This document shows positions 1 through 12,000 of a stretch of 64,000 nt of DNA, piece after piece. Both the position numbers and the translations under genes were made by a program. Position 1 is the first letter of the stretch. Every line of letters begins with the position of its first letter. Source of the DNA: Owenia fusiformis (Eukaryota; Annelida; Polychaeta; Sabellida; Oweniidae); assembly GCA_903813345.2 (NCBI GenBank), contig CAIIXF020000012.1, forward strand, positions 20,532,184-20,596,183, in the 5' to 3' direction. The notes under the pieces were generated by a model that was given only the letters and a program-made list of their open reading frames with translations, did no database searches and was not told the origin of the DNA.

Positions 1-10
1 CAAATCCAGC
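1..10 (-). CDS. TTC28: TTC28 exon 20, first bases only
   Basis: A T-rich acceptor ending TTGCAG precedes GCTGGATTTG at the very edge, which in phase 0 reads AGF. Only ten bases are visible, so the call rests on the acceptor and on phase. Confidence 0.6.
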
Positions 11-3000
11 CTGCAACAACAAACATATTTAGTTAATAGCAACTAGCCTGACAATGCTATGTCAATTGATTACTCTTAAACATCCATTGCTCTGAGTGTC
101 CTAAGACCCCATTTATGATAGAGATATAGTTGTTGCTATTGATAACCAAATGTTAATAATTCCATACCTGTTTCATATGTGACATTCTATAATCCACGTC
201 ATTGGGGTTAAACACACGTTTCCTAGCATATGGGGATCCTGGAGGTGAACTTCCCTTGGAGAAGTTTGAGGTTGATGTACCTGTACCACTAGATGTTAAT
301 GACTCCATAGAACTTGAACTATCCAATGTCAGTGCCCTTGGAGCCTCTTGTGTATCTGAAATAAGCAGTGAAAATGTCAAAATAGTGAAAAACAGGGAAA
401 AGTGCTTGAATCTCAATTGGATTCTAGATCATTTTTCATAATATTCAAAATCTACATTAAATCCAGGTACAATTTCAATGCTGGGCATGTCACTTTGGTA
501 CTCACCAAAGACTGCTGTAAGGGCTTGTATAGCAAACTGCAGAATACGTTTACTGGCCTGCTTGCCTGTCCTAAGCCTCACCTGGAATTAACACAAACAT
601 ACTTAGAATATTACTCCAAAACAAGGAAGCAATTGACACTAATCAAAATAAATAAAAGAGTATAGGGCACCTCTGAAAGCATTTCAGATGAACATTGTAT
701 TTTATTATATTACATTTTTGTATATTATCTTTTATGTAAACTATTAATTAGGAGACCCTACAGGAGGCCTGACCAAAGTTCAAAAAAATCCTCTACACAT
801 TCCCAGGAGTTTTTGAGATTTGACCTATGTTTGACCTTCGAAAGGTAAAAAAAGGTGATTTTTCAAATTGATTTTTTTTATTCAAATTTAGGTATATTTA
901 ATAACAAAAGACCTACTGAGGTAAAAAAAGCTAAATTCAAATTAAAGTTCAAGACTACATATTAAATTTTATTGAAAGTCTGGATATATATTCCTATAAA
1001 GGTACTCCAGATATTAGCAATTGACTATCTATTTAGATTTTGCATCAGTTTTGAGATATAAGAGTTCAAAAATAGAAAAAGGTCAAATTTAAAACTTGCT
1101 CTAAAATGAACAAATCTTTTTTTGAATGTCACCTACAAGTTGCCATGAGTTCATAAATGATCTTTAATTTGATATTTAATCTTTGGTTGACCTTCAAATT
1201 GTCAAAAACACCTATGGAGCCTTCTTAAAATTGCTTGCAATCTTGATGTCTAGTTAATAAATCAATACATACCCCTTCTTTACCAATGTCAACCAGGTCA
1301 AATCCTAGAGATGCTAGTAGCTCATGGCTTCCTGGTATCTTCCATAGTTTTGTACTAACAGGGACCTCAATGTTGTTGTCCTTCTGGGTGTACTTGGTAT
1401 TCACTTCTCGTAACTGAAATAATATCATTTTGTCTACAAACTGATTCAAACAAAAATGTTTTACTGTAAAATTGTAATAGCATTTGAATTATGAGCATGT
1501 TTTGAGGCAATATTGTTTTAGAAATAAACTAATAAATTAACAGATGTGATGACATGGTGTATTCTGCATTTTAAATAATTAAATCTCAATTCAAAAATGA
1601 GACAGTAAATTCAGCTGAATCTTTGGTCGAAGTGACTTTATTCGACTTTTATTCTGGTAAGACAAATGAATAAAAAGAAATGATATCATATGTAGTTACC
1701 ATGGATATGATCATTTCCCCAGCTTCAAAGTGGCTCAGAAGTTTGGACAAAGCCATCAATGAGGTGGCTGATAGACCTGGAAACAAAAAACAAGATATTC
1801 ATGGAAAAATGTGATAATTTCTACATTGTTTACAACATGAAACCTCTCAAAGATGAACACTTGTAATGTTCATCTAAAAGAGTCTATACTAAAAGTAATT
1901 TTTGATCCAATAATTATGTGATGAAATTATGTATCTATCTAGACATTATTAACTATCAACAATTTCATGTCAGATATATGATATTTTACACAAGACATGA
2001 TGACTAACCAAGCATAGCCTGAAGACTAGCACTACATTGCGTTAATCTGTCACCAGGGTCAGTTGTCGGGAAGAACACTGCTTCTGGAGTCTTCCCATTG
2101 GCTGGCTCAAACCGGAACCCAACAGATATAAGAAGTTCTTTCCATCCTTGTGCAGCTCCCACCTAAGTGATAACATGTTATATTCTTAGTACTATGCAAT
2201 TGATTATTGATAGTAATTACTGTTGAAATGTTTTAGTACATACTGAATGCATATCTCTATATTTAAAGCCAGAATCAGGGCTATAGGGGCTGACAATATT
2301 GCAAACAATATATACAACTGACCGATCAATCTTTACAATCTCAAATATAATATCTCCGAAATGATCCATGCTATGTTATCAATTGGTGAAGTTATCTCAG
2401 ATTACACAAATTGCCACACATTCTCCCAAATGACAAGAGTAGTGATCACATTTATAGAGAAATGGAACACATTATTGTAAAAAGCTCAAGTTCTCCTCAA
2501 AGAAAGCATGGGGATTTTCAGGAAATTGTCATGCAAATGTATGATATGAGCCCAAAATATTCTAAATTCGAGGCAATTCTTATTCAGGTTACTCGCTAGA
2601 TCTTCTACTACCTTTAAAATTATGTTTTTTCCTTTTATCTATACTATTAACTATAGCTTGCGTGCAATGTATTGTTCAAATACAACTAACTTACCTTATT
2701 TTCAATGCTCTGAGCAGTTGTGTACATAGAGTTACGCTGACCTTTCTGTATTCGTTGTAGAGACTTCTCAATCTGTAGATAGATGGCACATTTATTATTT
2801 CATTTTTTATATAGTCATTTCACACTTGGATTAAAATTCACTGCACACATAAACAAAATGTGTGTCTACATTCAAGTACATTACTTAGATGTTCATGTGT
2901 CATGTTTGTTTTTTGTTTTTTAAATCACCAGTTGTCCATTCACGTCTCTATAGCGTCTACAATTACATACCAGGTTGTTCAATAAGTTCATGCAAAATCA

Positions 3001-6000
3001 TTTTCATTTCTTTATTTTTCAATGTTTTTCCTTGAAACTTTCACAAAACATAGAAAAAGTATCTACTCATTGAAAAACAAAAAATAAATTACTTTGTTTT
3101 GCTTGGTCAAAAGTTATTGTTGCTATGGTAACCCGTGTTTTGGTCACGCGGGGCAATTTATGACGCGAAAAAAGTTCAATTTTAATTAAACTCTTGTGAA
3201 TCGTAAGTTGCACATGTACACACTATAAAACATTGTCTTTTCAAATTGAAGGTTCCTACCAAACATGTCACTTCATTGAATGCCCAAAATATTCCCCTTT
3301 ATACTGGATGCATACATGTTGTACCTGGTGCTTCACCCATTCTTCATATTGAGCCATAAAATAACAAGGGAACTTAGTGCGCAAGGCACTCTGGGCAGCT
3401 GCAGTGAGCTCTGTCATGCCAGCATATCAAACACCTCTCAGTTCATTATTCATCTTATTGAACACCCCAAGTCCAATTAATACAGCCTCATTGGGGAATA
3501 TGCACCCTGGTCTAAAACTCCCATCTGTAGGGTATCCCGGATAGTATCCTGAACCATATTTGCTCGATGGCATGGGACATTGTCTTGGTGAAATAATTTG
3601 AAGGGGGTAATTTTAGGCCGTTTCTTTTGTAGAGCTCGCTCCGGGCGGAACTTGCTTAAGGTGGTGTTTAAGAAATAAACTATGATGATATTACAATACA
3701 AATGTAATTATGATGTAATACAACATGTAAGTTGCTACCATTGCAACAATAGCTGTTTTATTCAAAATTGAAGAATAATGTGTTTGCATTAATAACCTTC
3801 TCCAAACTTTAGATTTGGGATTCGCAGATAAAAAAATATTGCCCCGCGTGACCAAAACATAGGTTACCATAGCAACCATAACATTTGACCAATCAAAATA
3901 AAGTAAATTATTTTTTTGATTTTTAATGAGTATATATTTTTTCTATGTTGTGTGAAAGTTTCAAGGAAAAAAATTGAAAAATAAAAAAATGAGAATGTTT
4001 TTGCATGAACTTATTGAACGACCTGGTACATCTTAAGTTTATGAAACATTCACACCTAAATGTATGAATGTCACAATGTATTTTTTTTAAACTAAGACCA
4101 GCAAATAAATTGAAAACAACCTTGAATAAGATTTTGTAAATACTCACAAGATGGAGTACCACTCGCATGGCCTCTCTGCATTTTCCAGGCATCTGTAGCA
4201 ACTCACACAATGCTTGGCCCATCAGGACAACCTAAAATATACACCCTCAATTTTCATTTAGGGATCAAGGTGTAGGCAAATGTTTGCAAGTAAACTTTCA
4301 TACTGGAACTGTTTCGTGGTAATAATCTAATATTTCATGCATTTCCTATTTTCCTCCAATTATTGTAAATGTATTACACAAAAGAATTTAATGAAACACA
4401 TCCGTGTACATATCTTATAAAACAGATATACATAGGGCAAAGATGAATGAATATTAAATAATGATAATGATAAAAATAAGAAGTCTTCAACTTTACAGGC
4501 AAGAATCCATCTAAATATTGTCATACCTTACTGTTCAGCTTTACATCACTACCAATTAACAACCAACCAGCCCAGTTGGATGAATGGGCAAACTGTTTTG
4601 TACTCTTCACTGTTGTCATTGCTCTACTTAATGCATGGCTAGCTTTCCCACCCTGTAGCAATGCTGTGTAGAATGACTTCAAGAGAATCTTTGAGGCCAT
4701 GTCTGGCACAGGCCAGAGTGAGAATAACACCCCCTGTGCCCCTGCAGCTAGGAATGCACGGGTGAGGCCAATGACTCCATCGGAGTTGATTCGCCCAGCT
4801 CGGTCGTCAGTGTGCCCTGAGCTAAGAACAACAAGTTTTGCTTTGAGATTAAGATTCAAGATGTCAGCTGCAGTCAACAGAAAGTCAGAAAGTGAGGGGC
4901 CTCCATTTTCTATTCCAGGTTCTGAGTCATCATTGGCATCAGCCATGCGGTCAATACGTAGCGAAGGTTTGTCTTGTGAGGCACTTCCAGGTGAAAGCAC
5001 AATTGAGGATAGTTTCCATGAAACATAGGCTGCTATATGAATAACCTCAGCTGATGCAACATCAGATAGGACAGCTTCCCTAGTTGCATTGATACCAAAT
5101 AAGGCCTTACTCCCAAGCATTTCGCTTACCATACGGCATTCATGTTCTGTCTGTGGGAGATCTGTCCACTGCCAACGTTCACGCACTCCTTGTGTCATTT
5201 TAGGGTTTCCAACAATGACTGCTCCTGAACATTCCTGATTATTGGAATTCATGGCTTGTGATTGGCTGGCTTGTAAGGCTCGTATGGAAGGCACAGCAAT
5301 CATATGAAATCGTTCATACAAACTGTCCCCCGCCTGACTTGGCTTCAGCACAGCAAAGGGCACTAAGTATAAATCACCTTGAAGCACCAAAACAAGTTCT
5401 TTGGGCATACTTGCAGAGTTCAAAAGTTCATCCATTGGTGCAATTAACAGATCATAGAGGGCACTCAATGGTGGTTTGTTGCTATAGGAACCACTACCGC
5501 TGCGTCGTGCCGATCGTAGACTCATGCTGTTAGTGCTACTAGAGAGACTGAACAAACTACTCAAACTGTAGTTACTGCTATTGAAGACATGGTTTCTGTT
5601 TAGAAGACGGAGGAATCCTGTGCGATCATTTTCGGCATTTAGTTTATCCCCAATTTCCTCCAATTGCTGCTGCCAGATATCATCAGCCTCACTTTCAGTT
5701 TCACTAAGTGTCCCCAAAGATGATCTGTTCAAAGATGCTCTGCAAGAAATATAGGGATATAGAAATTATTCCATAGGAAGAATATAATGTCTAGTATTTT
5801 CCAGGATATTCCGTTGATAAGATGGCCCAAGATTAACCATATTTATGATCATGTTCTATGTATTTAAAACCATATCTCAACATAAAAGTTGCACATTTTT
5901 ATAAAATACGATATTTGGAAGTTATCACCTCCAAATGAAATTCTAGATTTCAATATCTTCGCTCTTTTACACTTGTGAACTTGACAAGGTGTTTGACCTG

Positions 6001-9000
6001 CCCTTAAAATAATTTTGAATTCTCACCTTGAGTTATAAATACTAGATGTGGTATGTGACTCTATTCCCATAGATTCCCTTACATGGCCAACATATTGATC
6101 CAACAAGGATGCAGTTGTGCTGTGTATGCTTTGATTATCTGCCTCTGGGTCACTGCTGTCCAGTTCATTAATGCTGCACTCGTGAAATTTCACAACACCT
6201 GAAAATGTCATAGCCATGTTTTAATTGTCACAAGATAAAAAATTTCAACAAGTGCTCCACTAGTTATAGTAAAAATGTAAAATAACACTCGTAAAAATGG
6301 AGGCCACTTTTCAAAATGATCTTCATAAGACAGTGTACTCTGCTTTTGAGAATTTTATTTCAAATATAGTCATATTTGAATACCAAACTTTGTTCAATAG
6401 GATAATCAATAAAAAAAGGAAGTAAAATTTAGTATAGTTTATCCAACATTTTAAATATTGAATAATTCTTAATGTTCTACAACCTAACAAAAAATCATAA
6501 TATATTTTGATCAATGATAAATACCTTGCTCAGGTGTGATCAACCATGTATACAAATATCCTGCAGCTATTGAATAATACAACACTGCAGCCTTTTGGCG
6601 AGCCACCACATCTACAATTTGATCTATGGTCATCGGAGATGGGTCCACAAAGTTTGAAAAATCAGCACCCGATTGACGCTCAAGTAAAAGATCAACAAAT
6701 GCTCTAGTACGCCCTCTTTCTGCAACAACTAGCCCTTCTTCGTGACGATTTAGGGATACTAGGACTCTCTAGAAAAAAAAACAATTTAATAAATCAGCAC
6801 TGTCTGCATCAAGATATTCAGATATAGGATTTCCAATATATAGATGGAAAAGAAAACAAAACAAGAACATATCCCCATCTTGGCAAACATCATAAAGGTG
6901 ATATCTCATATAATTCACACTAAATTCTACATAATGTCATCGTCTATATTGTAAACCTCTTCCAAAATGCAATAATAACATTTCTATAATATTCATTTTC
7001 AGACCAAGTATTTAGTCCAACGATGGACTATGGAGAGTTTAAGCTAGCAATGTTTTTCACAATGTAACCATGAATTCAAAGTCAATGAATCAATACAGTA
7101 ATGTGTATAGAATGCATTCAAAACAAGCACTTCTTAGTCTACTTCAGATACCTGATCAGCTTCAGTTTCATGTTTAGAACAGGAGATTCTCAATTTCACG
7201 TTGGTGTCAACTGGAATCATTATACTCATTATGTCTATTGAATACTATGCTGGCAATTTTGACTCTGATGCACAGTATAATGCTATAATGCTCGTATAAT
7301 GCTTTCTGAAGAAAATGATGCCATACATGTTTTTGCTCCAAATATCTTATGAAACGAGCTTGTTGAAAATATGTATCATAGAAAACCAGCTATATTACTA
7401 CCAATGGAATATTACATGATAATGTGTAGTCTAAGTAACGGCCTAAGTAAACACTGTAACCGAACGATTGTTTATGTGAGAAAACTACATGCATTTTTAT
7501 AGGGCGATTTATACGTACAGGTTGACATTTCAATTTAATATGCATTGCTTAAAGTCTCTAATACCTAGTGTAAAATACAGGGTTATTGACATACCTGTAA
7601 TGCCTGGTATGAAGCTGTCTGCAAGTCAAATAAGGAGAGTTTGTAGTCACTACTGATCTGGACTTCGCGTCGTATCAACTCAAACAGCTCTGTGGCACGA
7701 TAGAGTTGTGTCTGGGCTTCTTCTAGATCCCCTCTACCCCAAAGGGCAAGACCTAAAATGTAGGTAACAATAACATCAGTGTATATAACAATTTTAAATC
7801 AGTTAATCTATCAAGCCATTCTTTGAAAATTACCATAAAAAGTGAGACACAACATTTTACTTTTTTTTTAGGAATGATGATCAAAACTAAATGATTCTTA
7901 CCAAGTCTATGGCATATCTTAGCCTCATCCTCCTTTCTACCAAGCTGCTCTGCTATCTGGAGACCTTGCTGAAGGTATTGGACTGCCTTGGAGTAATGCC
8001 CTGTCAAGAGAAATAGAAACATGTTATAAGGAGAACAACAGACCCAGGAACTCTTAAACAAAGGTTTCTGGTAATGATATGCAGACTTCTAAAAGCAAAG
8101 AACCTTACCCAATGCATGATTCACTCTCCCTAGACTGCTATAGGCCAGTGTAAAGGTAAGGAGCCTTACCCAATGCATGATGCAATCTCCCTAGACTGCT
8201 ATAGGCCAGTGTAAAAGCAAAAAGCCTTACCCAATGCATGATGCACTCTCCCTAGACTGCTATAGGCCAGTGTAAAAGTAAAGAGCCTTACCCAATGCAT
8301 GATGCACTCTCCCTAGACTGCTATAGGCCAGTGTAAAAGCAAAAAGCCTTACCCAATGCATGATGCACTCTCCCTAGACTGCTATAGGCCAGTGTAAAAG
8401 TAAAGAGCCTTACCCAATGCATGATGCACTCTCCCTAGACTGCTATAGGCCAGTGTAAAAGCAAAGAGCCTTACCTAATGCATGATGCACTCTCCCTAGA
8501 CTGCTATAGGCCAGTGTAAAAGCAAAAAGCCTTACCCAATGCATGATGCACTCTCCCTAGACTGCTATAGGCCAGTGTAAAAGTAAAGAGCCTTACCCAA
8601 TGCATGATGCACTCTCCCTAGACTGCTATAGGCCAGTGTAAAAGCAAAAAGCCTTACCCAATGCATGATGCACTCTCCCTAGACTGCTATAGGCCAGTGT
8701 AAAAGTAAAGAGCCTTACCCAATGCATGATGCACTCTCCCTAGACTGCTATAGGCCAGTGTAAAAGCAAAGAGCCTTACCTAATGCATGATGCACTCTCC
8801 CTAGACTGCTATAGGCCAGTGTAAAAGCAAAAAGCCTTACCCAATGCATGATGCACTCTCCCTAGACTGCTATAGGCCAGTGTAAAAGTAAAGAGCCTTA
8901 CCCAATGCATGATGCACTCTCCCTAGACTGCTATAGGCCAGTGTAAAAGCAAAGAGCCTTACCTAATGCATGATGCACTCTCCCTAGACTGCTATAGGCC

Positions 9001-12000
9001 AGTGTAAAAGCAAAGAGCCTTACCTAATGCATGATGCACTCTCCCTAGACTGCTATAGGCCAGTGTAAAAGCAAAAAGCCTTACCTAATGCATGATGCAC
9101 TCTCCCTAGACTGCTATAGGCCAGTGTAAAAGCAAAGAGCCTTACCTAATGCATGATGCACTCTCCCTAGACTGCTATAGGCCAGTGTAAAAGCAAAGAG
9201 CCTTACCTAATGCATGATGCACTCTCCCTAGACTGCTATAGGCCAGTGTAAAAGCAAAGAGCCTTACCTAATGCATGATGCACTCTCCCTAGACTGCTAT
9301 AGGCCAGTGTAAAAGCAAAGAGCCTTACCTAATGCATGATGCACTCTCCCTAGACTGCTATAGGCCAGTGTAAAAGCAAAGAGCCTTACCTAATGCATGA
9401 TGCACTCTCCCTAAACTGCTATAGGCCAGTGTAAAAGCAAAGAGCCTTACCTAATGCATGATGCACTCTCCCTAAACTGCTATAGGCCAGTGTCTTGGCA
9501 GCTCTGTCATTCATCTTGGCACCAATGTTCAGATGTAACTCCTGATAATGCACTGCTTTCTCAAAGTCACCTACACTTTCATAGGACAATCCTAGGTTAC
9601 CATAAGCCCGACCTAAGAGGGAACATATACACATAAGTATGGAATTCAAGCATTTCCATAACAATAGATATAAAAAGAACATTGTAGTTTAAAATTTAAT
9701 GTAATATTAATTTCATGAGTTTGTGCAAAGTTTAAGAGGAATAAGATATGAATCTTGACACCTTGCTAACTACAGAGGATGTTCATCTACCTGTATATTA
9801 TCAGGATATCCCAACATTTATCACTGGAATTCCAAAGAATTTTAAGATAAAAGATATATACAGTACTTACACATGCTTGCATTGTTGTTTGTTTGTTCAG
9901 CAATTTCTAGATCTTTCTTGTGGTACTCAGCAGCCTGGTCGTATTCCCCCATCTGCTGGTATACACCCCCTAGACCACATGCTGCATCCCCTTCACCTGT
10001 ACGATCCTTCATTTCCTGTGCAATGTTCATCTGGTGCTCAAGACATGATATTGCTTGCTCAAAGTTGCCTATGGAATAAAACCAATGTATCGTATACCTA
10101 CACACCCCTTAAACTGCATTTCACATATATACATAGATGGTATGTAGTACTAATTAAATTTCTAGTAAGATCTTTGACTAGCATTCAGGGGCTTGCTCAA
10201 AGTTACTAATAAATCGAATAGAAAATGAAATTGCATACATCTTAATTAAAACTATGCTAAATGTAAAGTATATTTACCTAGAAGACTGTGCAAACAACCT
10301 AATTCACCATAAGCTGATCCTTTGGCTGTAGCATCCTCCAACTCATGGGCAATGTACAACCTCTTCTCAAAACACACCAAGGCCTGCTGAAGATTCCCCA
10401 TTGCCCTGTGTGCATTCCCTAGTCCTCTATAAGCCCTATCCTGTCCTGGTACATTATTTGCTTTTTGCACAATTGAGAGATTTTGTTCGTGGCACTTCAC
10501 AGCTTCTTCAAAATCTCCCAATGCTTCGTAACAGTCTCCTAAGTTACAGAAGGCATGTCCTCGATCTGTTAACGCCTTGTTACCAGAGACCTGCTCTAGC
10601 ATTGCTAATTGCTGCTCAAATAACCCAATAGCATCTTCAAACAATCCCAGGTTCATTTTTGCAATGCCAAGATTCCCATACGCATGTGATACAACACTGC
10701 TATCTGAGAGCTCTTGTCCACGCTCTAATTGTTCATCATAGCACTTATAGGCATTGATGTAATTCCCAATGGCCATATGGACATTACCAAGGTTACTATG
10801 AGCACGACATTCACCTTTCAGATCACTTACTTCCTGTCGCAGTGTCAGTTCCTGAGTATGGAACCCCAATGCCTTGTCATGTTGCTCCGTTAATCGATGT
10901 GCATTCCCAAGTGCTCCATATGCAGATGCCTCCAGAGCACGTTCATTGGTTTGTTTGGCGATTTGCAATTGTTGGTTGAATAACTTAATGGCTTCCTCAA
11001 CTTTACCAATTTTGATTAGCACATCTCCAATATTTCCAAGTGCTCTAAATTTTCCTTGGAGATTCCTTAATGTATGAGATATCCCGAGAAAATGTTTTTG
11101 ACACTCCATTGCTTGTTCATGATTCCCCAATGCTTTATGTGCTAGCCCTAGATTACAATAGGCCTTTCCCATATTGGGCTGATCCTTATGTTCTTTGGCT
11201 AGTGCTAGATCCTGTTCATAATATCGACAGGCCTCACGATAATTCCCGAGGCAGAAATGGGCGTGTCCTAAACTATGACAAGCTTTTGATTCACCCTTAG
11301 TGTCCAGCAGTTCCTGAGTAAGTATAAGGTATTGCTCATAGTAAGGAATAGCATGGGTAAATTCTCCCTTTGAGCTGTGGTAATTGCCAAGGTTACTCAA
11401 AGCCCTTGCTTCACTGTTAGTGTCTTTTAGTTCCTGGGCTATATTCAAGTGTTCCTTATAATGACTCATAGCCATGTCATGGACGTGGAGTGCTTGGTAT
11501 GCAACTGCAAGGTTGCCATGTGTAGATGCTTCGGAATGTTTATCACAAACTTCTTTTGAGATAGCTAGCTCATGCTTATGATATTGTATAGCTAAATCAT
11601 ATTGTTTTAAGGCACTGTATGCATTCCCAATGTTCCCATATGCTCTACCCTGACCTGCGCGATCGTTTATATCCTTGGCAATATGTAAATGAGCTTTATG
11701 GAGTTTTAATGCTGCATCACATTCACTTAACTGATGGTAGATGATCCCCATATTTGAACATGCACGTCCTTCTGCTGCTTTATCATGAGTCTGTAACGCA
11801 TTATCCAATTGCTTTTCATGATAGTCCTTAGCAGCTGTTAAGTCTCCTTGGTTACGAGCTGCATGGCCCAATCCAGCAAAAGCTCTTGCTTCAAGTGTTT
11901 TATCTTTTGTTTCTTGAGCAATGATGAGCACTTGCTTATGGTGCTTTATAGCTGCATCATATGCTCTTTTATAATGATACGCACTTCCTAGGTTACTATA

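Noticed and set aside
4699-5533. Plus-strand frames opposite exon 12
   Set aside because: Shadows of the coding strand with no homology; the same holds for plus frames at 9454-11300 opposite exons 5-7.
4521-5732. A stand-alone 403-codon gene
   Set aside because: The apparent start is a TTG inside exon 12; the frame is open at both splice sites and continues in neighbouring TTC28 exons.
8102-9444. CRISPR-like array
   Set aside because: Units are contiguous copies without unique spacers, derived from an exon-intron junction in an animal gene.
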